Origin: Bradyrhizobium sp. 132
GTDB taxonomy: Bacteria; Pseudomonadota; Alphaproteobacteria; Rhizobiales; Xanthobacteraceae
Direction: 5' to 3'
DNA: 54,714 nt
Assembly (NCBI RefSeq): GCF_023074185.1
Contig: NZ_JADPKY010000051.1
Location: 1 to 54,714 of the forward strand
The translations under genes and the position numbers were made by a program. Below the pieces are notes generated by a model. The model had not been told where the DNA came from and did no database searches. It was given only the letters and a program-made list of their open reading frames with translations. Below, one piece after another: positions 16,930 through 29,060 of this stretch. Position 1 is the stretch's first letter. Each line of letters opens with the position of its first letter.

Positions 16930-18354
16930 ATGTCCGTCGTACAATTTGCAGTACTGGACACCGGCTCCAACCGAACGCTTGCCGAACGGCTGATCGATCA
17001 GCTCGCGGACCGCATCGGCGGCCTCGGCGTGGAACTCGCCGACATTGCCGGCAACGTCCAGGAAGTCGCACACCGCGTCGCGAACCAGTCGGATCGGTTC
17101 CATCACCTCCAGGAAACCGCCGAGACGATGGTGTCGGCCAACCACGACATCGCCAATGCGTCACAGGCGGTGCAAACGACCACGTCAGCGGCGGTCGGCG
17201 AGATCGCGCAGTCGCGCAATGCCGTCGACACTGCGGTCAACCACATTTCCGAGCTCGTCGCAGCCGTCGAACGCATCGAGGCGCGGCTCAGCGCGGTCGG
17301 CTCCGCGCTGGCACAAGTCGCAAAGGTGTCCGGCTCGATCGAGGCGATCGCGAAGCAGACCAATTTGCTCGCGCTCAACGCCACCATCGAGGCGGCACGC
17401 GCCGGCAATGCCGGCCGCGGCTTCGCGGTGGTCGCAAGCGAGGTGAAGAACCTCGCGGAAGCTACCCGCCAGGCCACGCACCAGATCTCCGAGACCGTGC
17501 GTGATCTCGACGGCCAGATCGAAGGCCTGATCGGGGAGAGCAGCGACGCCTCGCAGCGCGCAAAGACCGCCGGCGAAGGCGCCCAGCAGATCTCCGGCAT
17601 CATCTCGCGGGTCCAGCAGGGCTTCGCCTCCGTGGAAGCGGAAATCGGCAGCGTCACGCGCGCGGCGACCTCCAATCTCGGACACTGCGACACCGTCATC
17701 AGCGAGCTCAACGAGCTTGCCAAGGGCGTTGACCTGTCCTCGCGCGATCTCAAGAACGCCGATCAGCGCGTGACCAAACTGCTCGACACGTCCGAAGGCC
17801 TGATCGCACTGATCGCCGACAGCGGCGTCGAGACATCGGATGCGCCGCTGATCCGCGTCGTCGTCGAGACCGCAAAGCGGATCTCGGATGAATTCGAAGC
17901 CGCAATCGACCGCGGCGAGATGACGCTCGATCGGTTCATGGACGAGAACTACCGGGAAATCTCCGGCACCGATCCCAAGCAGTACAACACCAATTATGTC
18001 GAGTTCACCGACCGCCTGCTGCCCGCGATCCAGGATCCGATCCAGAAATCCGATTCCCGGATCGTGTTCTGCGTCGCCTGGGCCAAGGGCGGCTATCTGC
18101 CGACGCACAACCCGAACTATCGCCTGCCGCAGGGCAAGGACCCGGTCTGGAATAACGCCAATTGCCGCAACCGCCGCCTGTTCACCGATCGCGCGGTGCA
18201 GAAGGTCGCGGCCAACACCAAGCCGTTCCTGCTCCAGACCTATCGCCGCGACATGGGCGGCGGGCAGTTCGTGCTGATGAAGGATCTGTCCTCACCGATC
18301 ATGATCCGCGGCAAGCACTGGGGCGCCTTCCGGATGGGCTTTCGGCAGGGCTGA
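16930..18354 (+). CDS. Soluble methyl-accepting chemotaxis-type protein
   Basis: 474 residues, cytoplasmic (no hydrophobic span). The coiled-coil signalling domain occupies about residues 20-290, with the canonical tip [20 protein letters not shown]. The C-terminal domain (about 315-474) repeats that of the upstream receptor: [37 protein letters not shown] and [11 protein letters not shown]. Unlike its neighbour it has no PilZ insert. The GGAGG ribosome site lies 11 bases upstream. It would act on a CheA/CheW array, but no che genes are in the window. The shared C-terminal domain probably is the sensory module. Confidence 0.9.
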   Translation: MSVVQFAVLDTGSNRTLAERLIDQLADRIGGLGVELADIAGNVQEVAHRVANQSDRFHHLQETAETMVSANHDIANASQAVQTTTSAAVGEIAQSRNAVDTAVNHISELVAAVERIEARLSAVGSALAQVAKVSGSIEAIAKQTNLLALNATIEAARAGNAGRGFAVVASEVKNLAEATRQATHQISETVRDLDGQIEGLIGESSDASQRAKTAGEGAQQISGIISRVQQGFASVEAEIGSVTRAATSNLGHCDTVISELNELAKGVDLSSRDLKNADQRVTKLLDTSEGLIALIADSGVETSDAPLIRVVVETAKRISDEFEAAIDRGEMTLDRFMDENYREISGTDPKQYNTNYVEFTDRLLPAIQDPIQKSDSRIVFCVAWAKGGYLPTHNPNYRLPQGKDPVWNNANCRNRRLFTDRAVQKVAANTKPFLLQTYRRDMGGGQFVLMKDLSSPIMIRGKHWGAFRMGFRQG

Positions 18355-18934
18355 CGGTCGTCGCGACGCGCCTGCCGCGACGGCGCTATGGCGTCCCTCA
18401 ATCAAAACCTCGAAAACAACCCCATGCACAGTAGCCGGGGCGAGCGGAATCAATGGCTTAAGCGCCTGACGAAACCGTGGGTTAGGCGCCCGCCTGGTGA
18501 AGTCGTTGCGCCGTCGGGCAAAACAGGCGCACGATGGCATCATCGCGCATGTTGGCTATCGCATCGTTGATCCGGCGGCTGGCCGTTGCGATCGATCGCG
18601 TCAGAACTGCACCGTGCTCGCCGTCGGTCGACTTCCACAATCGCACGACTTTCGTCATCGCATGATTTTGCGCATTTGCACGATCATCTGCGGCGATCGA
18701 TGACGCACGCGACGAAAACGCGTCAGAAAATGACGCTTATCATATCAATTAGCCCAAAATCACTGCAGCGACCGCCGCACAAATTCGTGAACGTCATGGC
18801 CTGACGCGCTCGTTGCGCAAATATGCATTGCCGGAAATGTCGACGCTTCATCGTTTCGCATCGATATGATTATTGTCGCGCGCAAATTCGCTGACTAGAT
18901 CGCCGCAAGCGATCGAGCGAGCAAGGGGATGCAT
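18355..18934. other. 580-base intergenic region upstream of iorA
   Basis: No gene supported. Composition drops from the flanking coding DNA and is rich in short direct and inverted words such as TCATCG, CGATCG and ATCGCAT, with an AT-rich patch at 18735-18760. It should hold the promoter of the iorAB-cytochrome operon. I could not identify a sigma-54 (-24/-12) element with correct spacing. Confidence 0.4.
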
Positions 18935-19399
18935 ATGGCAACTGTTCTCACCATCAACGGCGAAACGAAATCGTTTGACGCGCCACCTGAAATGCCGTTG
19001 CTGTGGGTGCTGCGCGACGTCCTCGGAATGACCGGCACCAAATTCGGCTGCGGCATCGCGCAGTGCGGCGCCTGCACCGTGCACGTCGACGGCAAGGCGG
19101 TGCGCTCCTGCGTATTGCCGGTCAGCGCAGTCGAGAACCGCGCCATCACCACGATCGAGCATGTCGGCAGCACGCCGTCGGGCGCGAAGGTGCAGAAGGC
19201 CTGGCTCGATCTCGAAGTGATCCAGTGCGGCTACTGCCAGTCCGGCCAGATCATGGCGGCCGCCGCGCTGCTGGCGGCAACGTCCCATCCGGACGATTCC
19301 GACATCGACGCTGCGATGGCCGGCAACATCTGCCGCTGCGGCACCTATGTGCGCATCCGCGAGGCCATCAAGCAGGCCGCCTCCGGCCGGCAGTCGTGA
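18935..19399 (+). CDS. iorA: Isoquinoline 1-oxidoreductase alpha-type subunit, [2Fe-2S] protein
   Basis: 154 residues: the small iron-sulfur subunit of a xanthine-dehydrogenase-family molybdenum hydroxylase. The plant-ferredoxin-type cluster is bound by Cys in [13 protein letters not shown] plus a later Cys. The second cluster lies in the all-helical domain with CGYCQSGQ and CRCGTY. It passes electrons from the molybdenum subunit to the cytochrome. I chose ATG 18935 because GGGG lies six bases before it, whereas the ATG at 18929 would be too close. It is the first gene of a three-gene operon. Confidence 0.92.
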   Translation: MATVLTINGETKSFDAPPEMPLLWVLRDVLGMTGTKFGCGIAQCGACTVHVDGKAVRSCVLPVSAVENRAITTIEHVGSTPSGAKVQKAWLDLEVIQCGYCQSGQIMAAAALLAATSHPDDSDIDAAMAGNICRCGTYVRIREAIKQAASGRQS

Positions 19400-19407
19400 G
19401 GTCCGCC

Positions 19408-21576
19408 ATGATCACAGACAACAGCGTCTCCCGCCGCTCGCTGCTAACTGGCGGTCTCGCCACCGGTTTCCTGCTCGCCTTCCATCTGCCGCTGCGCGCC
19501 GCCGTCAACGAGCCGGTGCAGCCGGTTGACACGACCGACGGCAAGTTCGCACCGAACGCCTTCATTCGCATCGACGAGACCGGCCGCACGATCCTGATCA
19601 TGCCGCAGGTCGAGATGGGCCAGGGCACTTACACCTCGATCTCGGCAGTGCTCGCCGAAGAGCTCGACGCCGACTGGAGCAAGGTCGAGGTCCAGCACGC
19701 GCCGCCGAACGACAAGCTCTACGGCAATCCGGCTTTCGGCCTGCAGGCGACCGGCAACTCCAACTCGATCCGTGCCTGGTGGACGCCGCTGCGCAAGGCC
19801 GGCGCCACCGCGCGCGCGATGCTGGTGCAGGCCGCAGCCAGCCAATGGGGTGTCGAGCCCGCAAGCTGCTCGGCCGCGAAGGGCGAGGTCGCGCATGCCG
19901 CGAGCGGCCGCAAGCTCGGCTATGGCGCGGTGGCGCTCGCCGCGCAGAGCCAGACGCCGCCGAAGGATGTCGCGGTCAAGGACCCCAAGGACTTCGTTAT
20001 CATCGGCCAGCCCCTGAAGCGGCTCGACACGCCTGACAAGGTCAACGGCAAGGCCGTCTACGGCATTGACGCGATCCTGCCCGGCATGAAGTTCGCAACC
20101 GTCGCTGCCTGCCCCGTGTTCGGCGGCAAGGTCGGCAAGGTCGACGACAGCGCCGCGGTCAAACTCCCCGGCGTGCGCAAGGTCGTCGTGCTCGACGACA
20201 TGGTCGCCGTGATCGGCGATCATATGTGGGCGGCGAAGAAGGGCCTCGAAGCGCTCCAGATCGAGTGGAACGAGGGCCCGAACGCCAAAATCACCACCAA
20301 GGACATCTGGGAGGATCTGCGCAAGGCCAGCGAGAAGGACGGTGCGGTCGCGAAGTCCGACGGCGATATCGTCAAAGCGCTCGCGAGCGGCGACAAGTTC
20401 GAGGCGGCCTACGAGTTGCCGTTCCTGGCGCACGCCTCGATGGAGCCGATCAACGCCACCGTCCACGTCAAGCCAGACTCTTGCGAGATATGGACCGGCA
20501 CGCAGATCATGACGCGCGTGCAGTCCGAAGCGGCGAAGGCCGCGGGCCTTCCTATCGACAAGGTGATCGTCAACAATCATCTGCTCGGCGGCGGCTTCGG
20601 CCGCAAGCTCGAGCCGGACATGGTGATCGCGGCGGTCAAGATCGCCAAGCAGGTCGACTACCCCGTGAAGGTGGTGTGGACCCGCGAGGAGGACATCCAG
20701 CACGACGTCTACCGCCCGGTCTATCGCGACCAGATCACCGCGTCGCTGGTCGACGGCAAGGTCGCGGCCTGGAAGTACAAGGTCGCGGGCTCCTCGGTAA
20801 TGGCACGCTGGTTTCCGCCGGCGTTCCAGAAGGGGGTCGACATAGACGCCGTCGACGCGGCGATCGATACGCCGTACGACTTCGCCAACTTCCATGTTGA
20901 ATATGTCCGCGCCGAACCGCTGTCGGTGCCGACTGGTTTCTGGCGCGGCGTCGGCCCGAACAACAACGTGTTCGCGGTCGAATGCGCGATGGATGAGCTC
21001 GCGCGCAAGGCCGGCAAGGATCCGATTGAATTCCGAAGGTCCATGCTGACCAAGAACCCGCGCATGCTTGCGGTACTCAACCACGTCGCTGAAAAATCGG
21101 GCTGGGGGCAACCACTGCCACCGCGCGTCGGCCGCGGCGTTTGCGTGCAGCCGTCGTTCGCAAGCTTCATTGCGACCGTGGTGGAAGCGGAGATCGACGA
21201 TATCGGCGAGATCAGGCTACGCCGCATCATTTCGGTGGTCGACACCGGCATCGCGGTCAATCCCGACACGGTGAAAGCGCAGATCGAGGGCGGCCTGGTG
21301 TTCGGCCTCACAGCCGCGCTCTACGGCGAGATCACCATCGAGAAAGGCCGCGTGCAGCAGTCGAACTTCCACGACTACCGCATGATGCGCATCAACGAGA
21401 CACCGAAAATCGAGGTCATCGTGGTCAAGAGCGGCGAGGCGCCCGGCGGCATCGGTGAGGCCGGCGTCAACGCCGGACCGCCCGCGCTGCGCAACGCCAT
21501 TTACGCGGCAACCGGCATCGCGCTGCGGCGCCTGCCGATCGACCGGAAACTGCTGGCTGCGGGGAAAAAGGCATGA
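19408..21576 (+). CDS. iorB: Isoquinoline 1-oxidoreductase beta-type subunit, molybdopterin protein
   Basis: 722 residues. The Tat signal SRRSLLTGGLATGFLLAFHL directs the cofactor-loaded enzyme to the periplasm. The body has the IorB/CoxL-type molybdopterin-binding repeats: VEMGQGTYTSISAVLAEELD, LLGGGFGRKLEPDMV, and, near the C-terminus, APGGIGEAGVNAGPPA with the conserved catalytic Glu. Family members hydroxylate N-heterocycles or oxidise aldehydes; the substrate cannot be inferred. It starts eight bases after iorA, and its stop overlaps the cytochrome start as ATGA. The longer frame upstream of 19408 is iorA in another phase. Confidence 0.93.
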   Translation: MITDNSVSRRSLLTGGLATGFLLAFHLPLRAAVNEPVQPVDTTDGKFAPNAFIRIDETGRTILIMPQVEMGQGTYTSISAVLAEELDADWSKVEVQHAPPNDKLYGNPAFGLQATGNSNSIRAWWTPLRKAGATARAMLVQAAASQWGVEPASCSAAKGEVAHAASGRKLGYGAVALAAQSQTPPKDVAVKDPKDFVIIGQPLKRLDTPDKVNGKAVYGIDAILPGMKFATVAACPVFGGKVGKVDDSAAVKLPGVRKVVVLDDMVAVIGDHMWAAKKGLEALQIEWNEGPNAKITTKDIWEDLRKASEKDGAVAKSDGDIVKALASGDKFEAAYELPFLAHASMEPINATVHVKPDSCEIWTGTQIMTRVQSEAAKAAGLPIDKVIVNNHLLGGGFGRKLEPDMVIAAVKIAKQVDYPVKVVWTREEDIQHDVYRPVYRDQITASLVDGKVAAWKYKVAGSSVMARWFPPAFQKGVDIDAVDAAIDTPYDFANFHVEYVRAEPLSVPTGFWRGVGPNNNVFAVECAMDELARKAGKDPIEFRRSMLTKNPRMLAVLNHVAEKSGWGQPLPPRVGRGVCVQPSFASFIATVVEAEIDDIGEIRLRRIISVVDTGIAVNPDTVKAQIEGGLVFGLTAALYGEITIEKGRVQQSNFHDYRMMRINETPKIEVIVVKSGEAPGGIGEAGVNAGPPALRNAIYAATGIALRRLPIDRKLLAAGKKA

Positions 21577-22916
21577 GCGGCAAGATGCGTATCCTCACGA
21601 GCCTGGTCGTGATCGCCATTGTCGTGGTGGCGCTTGGCGTCTGGATCATCCGCGGGCCCGGCCCGCTCGACTTCGCGGGCGGCCCCAAGGTGGCGCTGGC
21701 GGACTACCGTGCCGGCAAGCCGACCGGCGTGCCGGCGAAGCTCGAGAAGGCCAGCCTGGTTGAGCGCGGCGAATATCTTGCGAAGGCGGCCGACTGCATG
21801 GTCTGCCACTCCAAGCCCGGCGAGAAGGACTATTCCGGCGGGCTCGGCTTCAAGCTGCCGTTCGGCACGCTCTATTCCACCAACATCACGCCGGACAAGG
21901 ACACCGGCATCGGCAATTACAGCGACCAGGATTTTCTCAACGCGGTCCAGCGCGGCAAGCGCCATGACGGCGCCCGGCTCTATCCGGCGATGCCGTACAC
22001 GTCCTACACCACCATGACCGACGAGGACGTGCTGGCGGTGAAGGCGTATCTGTTCAGCCTGCCGGCGGTGCGCGCGAAGCCGCCGGAGAATACGCTTTCG
22101 TTCCCGTTCAACCAGCGCTGGGCCATGATCTTCTGGTCAGCCGTGTTCAATCCGGACACGCGCTTTGCGCCCGACACCTCCAAGAGCCCGGAGTGGAACA
22201 GGGGTGCGTATCTCGCGGAGGCGCTCGCGCATTGCGGTGAGTGCCACACCCCGCGCAATCTCGGCTTCGCGCTGGACAACCGCAAGAAATTTGCAGGCGC
22301 GATCACGGCTGGCTGGCGCGCCTTCAACATCACCTCCGACAAGGCCACCGGTCTCGGCAACTGGCGCGACGAGGATTTGATCTCCTATCTTTCCGTCGGC
22401 CATGCGCCGGGTCACGGCTCGGCGTCGGGGCCGATGGGTGAAGCGGTCGATCACAGCTTTAGCCAGTTCGCCCCCGAAGACATCCGCGCCGTTGTTGCTT
22501 ACTTGCGCAGCGTGCCGCCGGTGCCCTCGCCCGACCTGCCCGCAACCACGGCGCCCGTCGCGCCCGCCTCGCACAAGGACGGTGTCACGGCGGACGCGCG
22601 CGGCAAGCAAATGTTCGCCAGCGCCTGCGCCAGTTGCCATGGCTGGAGCGGCGAAAGCCCGGTCTCGCCGATGGCAACGCTGACCGGCACCTGGGCCGTC
22701 AACGATCCCGCCGCCACCAACGTCGCGCAGATCGTGCTGTCAGGCACCAAGCGCCACACCCCGGACGGCGCGCTGTCGATGCCCGCGTTCGGCAACGCGT
22801 ATAGCGACGACGAGATCGCGGCGGTGGCGAATTACGTTACGGCACGGTTCGGCACGAAGGGCTCGAAGCTGACGGCGAAGGATGTCGCGGAGTTGCGGGA
22901 GCAGACGGCGGAATAG
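21573..22916 (+). CDS. Membrane-anchored tri-haem cytochrome c, electron acceptor of IorAB
   Basis: 447 residues. An N-terminal hydrophobic span (SLVVIAIVVVALGVWII) anchors it. Three c-type haem sites follow: CMVCH, CGECH and CASCH. This is the architecture of the cytochrome subunit of periplasmic alcohol or aldehyde dehydrogenases. It is coupled to iorB (ATGA) and presumably passes electrons from the molybdenum enzyme to the respiratory chain. A start four codons later at Met 21585 is possible. Confidence 0.92.
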   Translation: MSGKMRILTSLVVIAIVVVALGVWIIRGPGPLDFAGGPKVALADYRAGKPTGVPAKLEKASLVERGEYLAKAADCMVCHSKPGEKDYSGGLGFKLPFGTLYSTNITPDKDTGIGNYSDQDFLNAVQRGKRHDGARLYPAMPYTSYTTMTDEDVLAVKAYLFSLPAVRAKPPENTLSFPFNQRWAMIFWSAVFNPDTRFAPDTSKSPEWNRGAYLAEALAHCGECHTPRNLGFALDNRKKFAGAITAGWRAFNITSDKATGLGNWRDEDLISYLSVGHAPGHGSASGPMGEAVDHSFSQFAPEDIRAVVAYLRSVPPVPSPDLPATTAPVAPASHKDGVTADARGKQMFASACASCHGWSGESPVSPMATLTGTWAVNDPAATNVAQIVLSGTKRHTPDGALSMPAFGNAYSDDEIAAVANYVTARFGTKGSKLTAKDVAELREQTAE

Positions 22917-22940
22917 GTACGGTCAGCGCATCACTCTCCA

Positions 22941-23070
22941 GGGTCGTCCCGGCGAAGGCCGGGACCCATAACCACAGGCCGTAGTTTGGCGAAAACTCTT
23001 CGTTGGTACTGCGACCGACCGCAATCGCGAGATCACGCGGTATGGGTCCCGGCCTTCGCCGGGACGACCC
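22941..23070. repeat. Pair of perfect 30-bp inverted repeats
   Basis: The 30 bases at 22941-22970 are the exact reverse complement of 23041-23070, with 70 bases between. Each arm is itself partly palindromic (GGCGAAGGCC core, TCCCGGC...GCCGGGA). It lies between the convergent cytochrome and YmdB genes and could serve as a bidirectional terminator. It looks like a REP/BIME-type dispersed repeat of Bradyrhizobium genomes; copy number cannot be counted here. Confidence 0.85.
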
Positions 23071-23083
23071 TGAATTTGTCGCT

Positions 23084-23908
23084 TCAGCTCAACCAAAACC
23101 TCGGCGTCGTCGGCTCCAGCCTTCCGCCCGCGCGCACCGGTGCAATCCGTAGTGCAAGCCCCGTCGCGTCATCCGTCTCCACGGCAACGCCGCTGAGCGT
23201 CGCTGCGCCCGCTGCCGGTTCGAACCGCCCCGACGGAATTCCCGACGTGAACCTCCGCAGCGGCTCCTCCTTCTGCATGCCGATGATGGAGTCGTAGTCG
23301 CCGGTCATGCCGGCATCGGTCATGTAGGCAGTGCCGCCCGACAGGATCTGGTGGTCGGCGGTCGGCACATGGGTGTGCGTGCCGACGACGAGGCTGGCGC
23401 GGCCGTCGCAAAAGAAGCCGATGCCCTGTTTCTCGCTACTCGCCTCGCAATGGAAATCAACGACGATGGCGTCAGCGGCAACGCCGAGCGGACAGGCGCC
23501 GAGCTCGCGCTCCAGCGCTGCAAAGGGATCGTCGAACGGGGTCATGAAGACGCGGCCGAGCGCGTTGACGACCAGCGCGTGCTTGCCGTTCTTGGTCTCG
23601 ACCAGCGCCGCGCCGCGGCCGGGCGTGCCGCGCGGATAGTTCGTTGGCCGCACCAGGCGCTCCGCGCGCTCGATGAACACCAGCGCTTCACGCTGGTCCC
23701 AGGAGTGATTGCCGAGCGTCACGGCGTCGGCGCCGGCGTCGAGAAATTCCTGATAGATCGCTTCCGTGATGCCGAAGCCGCCGGCGGAATTCTCGCCGTT
23801 GACGACGACGAAATCGAGCGACCAGTCCTTGACCATGCCGGGCAGATATTCGGCGATGGCGTTGCGCCCCGCACGGCCGACGACATCACCCACGAAGAGA
23901 ATGCGCAA
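23084..23908 (-). CDS. YmdB-type metallophosphoesterase (TIGR00282 family)
   Basis: 274 residues, the usual length for this family of 2',3'-cyclic-nucleotide phosphodiesterases. The N-terminus RILFVGDVVGRAGRNAI and the metal-binding motifs VVNGENSAGGFG, TLGNHSWD, VDFHCEASSEK and VGTHTHVPTADH are all present. It starts with TTG, with GGAG eight bases upstream, and overlaps the end of the cyclo-ligase gene by 23 bases, so it is expressed from the same transcript. The physiological substrate is unknown. Confidence 0.92.
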   Translation of the reverse strand: MRILFVGDVVGRAGRNAIAEYLPGMVKDWSLDFVVVNGENSAGGFGITEAIYQEFLDAGADAVTLGNHSWDQREALVFIERAERLVRPTNYPRGTPGRGAALVETKNGKHALVVNALGRVFMTPFDDPFAALERELGACPLGVAADAIVVDFHCEASSEKQGIGFFCDGRASLVVGTHTHVPTADHQILSGGTAYMTDAGMTGDYDSIIGMQKEEPLRRFTSGIPSGRFEPAAGAATLSGVAVETDDATGLALRIAPVRAGGRLEPTTPRFWLS

Positions 23909-24482
23909 CTTCAGAACTCCGGAAATCGAATACGTCGGATTCCGTTAGCACATAATCCAGCGCGACGTCGTGAGATAGTGCCGGAACCGCCTTGATCTCC
24001 TGCGCTGCAAAAGCGAGCCCGACAGCGATGATGTTGTTGGCTTTTCGCAGATGCGCGAAGGTGTGGTCGTAGTGCCCGGCGCCATAGCCGATGCGATGGC
24101 CGAGACGGTCGAAGGCAGCCAGCGGCGTCAGCATGATGTCCGGAATGACTTCAGCGGCCCCGGGCGACGGTTCGGGAATGCCGAGCGGGCCGAGCATGAG
24201 GCGATCGTTCGGATGGAAGATGCGGAAGATCAGCGACTGGCCGCGCGCGGTGACACAGGGCAGCGCGAGCCTGGCGCCCTCCTCGGCCAGCTTCTTCATC
24301 AGCGGCATCGGATCGATCTCGCTGCGGATCGGCGAATAACCGGACACGATGCTGCCAGGCAGAAGCTGGAACGGCAGCCCGCGCTCGGCGAGCTTGGCGG
24401 CGGCGGCGGTGCGCTTCTTTTCGCTCAGCGCATCGCGCGCCGCGAGCGCCTTGGCACGGAGTTCGGCTTTCGAATTCGACAT
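23886..24482 (-). CDS. 5-formyltetrahydrofolate cyclo-ligase
   Basis: 198 residues: the ATP-dependent enzyme recycling 5-formyl-THF to 5,10-methenyl-THF. Family motifs are present: the basic N-terminus SKAELRAKALAARDAL, YSPIRSEIDP, and the signature LGHRIGYGAGHYDHTFAHL. I chose the start at Met 24482 (MSNSKAE); a Met five codons upstream is possible. It follows 6S RNA and zapA, the widely conserved zapA-ssrS-fau/ygfA neighbourhood, and overlaps the YmdB-type gene downstream. Confidence 0.94.
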   Translation of the reverse strand: MSNSKAELRAKALAARDALSEKKRTAAAAKLAERGLPFQLLPGSIVSGYSPIRSEIDPMPLMKKLAEEGARLALPCVTARGQSLIFRIFHPNDRLMLGPLGIPEPSPGAAEVIPDIMLTPLAAFDRLGHRIGYGAGHYDHTFAHLRKANNIIAVGLAFAAQEIKAVPALSHDVALDYVLTESDVFDFRSSEVAHSLRG

Positions 24483-24529
24483 GCGCAGGGTCCCCACGTC
24501 ATCACCCGCCTTGTGCGCCCTTGCGCAAT

Positions 24530-24620
24530 GGAGCGGGTGATCCAGCGTTCCAGAGGCGGTGGTGATTCACACAAAGGCCGCGGCGTACTGGATGCCCCGG
24601 TCAAGCCGGGGCATGACTTG
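24530..24620. repeat. Dispersed palindromic repeat, copy 1
   Basis: It contains ATCCAGCGTTCCAGAG, then after a variable spacer CCGCGGCGTACTGGATGC followed by a hairpin GCCCCGGTCAAGCCGGGGC. A related copy with the same layout lies at 35441-35535. The outer TCCAG/CTGGA words are inverted with respect to each other. I know this layout as an abundant intergenic repeat of Bradyrhizobium. Confidence 0.75.
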
Positions 24621-24679
24621 AACCAGCCGCAGTCGTTTCAACAAGCACAAATCGAGCAAACAAAAGTGCGAAGCCGCGA

Positions 24680-24825
24680 ACGCCGTTGAAGCACTCGATC
24701 CCGGAGTTCCCTACGAAAGTAGGTGGGCACCATATGTCCGAGCCCACGGGCCCGGCCAGGGACAGTTCCCTAAAGGATCGATAAGGCCCCGGGGATTATG
24801 GCTCCTGACGTGCGTCGCAGCCTCG
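24680..24825 (-). ncRNA. ssrS: 6S RNA
   Basis: It lies between zapA and the 5-formyl-THF cyclo-ligase gene on their strand, the classical 6S RNA position. The reverse strand contains TTTAGGGAACTG and, about 70 bases later, GTAGGGAACTCCGGGATCG, flanking a GC-rich, bulged hairpin with GGTGCCCACC pairing to an upstream GGGCTCGG-type arm. TCGATCC and GGATCGA pair to close the central bubble region. 6S RNA mimics an open promoter and sequesters the housekeeping RNA polymerase. The exact ends are estimates. Confidence 0.75.
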
Positions 24826-24874
24826 CTTGGGCAATGTAACAACGATGCTGACAAATCGCCAGCCCGGTGAGGGG

Positions 24875-25258
24875 TCAGCCGATGGCGATCCCGTTGCCGA
24901 CGGTCCGGTTCAGGACCTGGGTCGATTTCTCGATGCGCTCGGCCGCAGAGTTCAGTGCGGTCACGACCGCCGTTTGGGTCAACCGGGCGCGCTCGACGGC
25001 TGCGTTGCGGAAATCCCGCAGCTCGGTCAACTCCTGCTCCATGGTGCGGATGCGGTTGCCAGCGTCGACCAGCTCGTCGCAGACGGTCAGCGCCGCCATC
25101 ACCGTGAGCCGTGCGTCCCCGATCTCGCCGAACTTTCCGCGCAGCGACTGGATCCGCGTCTCCAGGCTTTCGGCGAGCTTGAGCAGCCGCACCTCCTGGC
25201 CCTCCTCGCAGGCCATGCGGTATTGCCGGCCGTTGATGGTGACGTTGATGTGGCTCAT
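24875..25258 (-). CDS. zapA: Cell division protein ZapA
   Basis: 127 residues, starting MSHINVTINGRQYRMACEEG, the family N-terminus, followed by LLKLAESLETRIQSLRGK and a coiled coil to the C-terminus. It cross-links FtsZ filaments at the division ring. The start overlaps the stop of the DUF4164 gene (ATGA), so translation is coupled. 6S RNA follows downstream. Confidence 0.93.
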   Translation of the reverse strand: MSHINVTINGRQYRMACEEGQEVRLLKLAESLETRIQSLRGKFGEIGDARLTVMAALTVCDELVDAGNRIRTMEQELTELRDFRNAAVERARLTQTAVVTALNSAAERIEKSTQVLNRTVGNGIAIG

Positions 25259-25575
25259 CCGTCCTCTCCGGTATCGAGCACCGAGCGTATCGTGACGATC
25301 GCGGAATCCAGCCGGTCGGAGATCTCGCGGCTGGAGCGCTCGAGCTTGCGCGCCTTCACCAGCGCGCCGTCGAGCTCGTCTGCAAGCCGCGAGCGGTCCG
25401 CGCCCAGCGCCTGGATCCGCGCCGCGAGCTCGTTCTCGTCGCGGTCGGCATCGCGCCGCCGCTCCACCGCGTTTTCGAGCGAGTCGAGCGCCGCCATGAG
25501 CCTGCGGGTCGCGATCTCGATCTCGACGGCAGAGGACTCGGTCATGGCAGAGCTGTTGGAAACGCGATCGTTCAT
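25255..25575 (-). CDS. DUF4164 coiled-coil protein
   Basis: About 106 residues, predicted almost entirely coiled coil (LMAALDSLENAVERRRDADR, then LGADRSRLADELDGALVKAR). Its position directly before zapA fits the DUF4164 family of alphaproteobacteria, which I take to be a ZapB-like or division-associated partner on genomic context only. The start is uncertain: Met at 25575 (MNDRVSN), 25545 (MTESSAV) and two earlier ones lack clear ribosome sites. Confidence 0.8.
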   Translation of the reverse strand: MNDRVSNSSAMTESSAVEIEIATRRLMAALDSLENAVERRRDADRDENELAARIQALGADRSRLADELDGALVKARKLERSSREISDRLDSAIVTIRSVLDTGEDG

Positions 25576-25885
25576 GCAGTCAGCGGCGGAACCTGTGGCC
25601 TTGCCCATGGGCTTTTCCTTGGGCTTTTTCTGGGGCTTGCCGCCCGGCAAAAGACTCGGTTCGGCAAGCGGTTAGAAGCAGAAATTTACGTGGCAAGCCA
25701 GGGAAGCGCAACGCCGCCGCGAAACTATGCACCGCTAAGCAACTTTTACGGCCAAACCGACGTTTGATTGCCTTGGACTCCCGGAACCGAGGTGCTATTT
25801 CAGCCCCCGACCTTCAGTGCCGCCAGGCTCCCCCCATACGGCCCGCACCCGCCGCCAAGCGCCTCATTTCAGACGGATTTCAGAC

Positions 25886-27871
<1,986 letters not shown>

Positions 27872-28042
27872 GAGTTGAGCTTGCCAAAAAAAGGGATTAC
27901 CTAATTTCTCATATGATCAAGCACCGCCCGGATGAACCGGGCGTCCGCCCTAAAAAAACCCTCGCAGGCGCGCTAAGCGCGTTGTGCGGGAAGATCGGCG
28001 TTATCGAACACCCGTCATTGAACGGTCATAAGGAGACGAAAC

Positions 28043-29050
<1,008 letters not shown>

Positions 29051-29060
29051 GAACGTAGGT

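Noticed and set aside
18700..18830. Possible sigma-54 promoter upstream of iorA
   Set aside because: TGG and TTGC words occur near 18799-18816, but the spacing does not fit the -24/-12 rule.
19444..21111. 555-codon reverse frame opposite iorB
   Set aside because: Antisense shadow; iorB has full-length family motifs on the forward strand.
27925..27965. Possible terminator between tkt and gap
   Set aside because: The CGCCCGG/CCGGGCG stem is followed by an A-run rather than a T-run on the coding strand, so it is not a forward intrinsic terminator.
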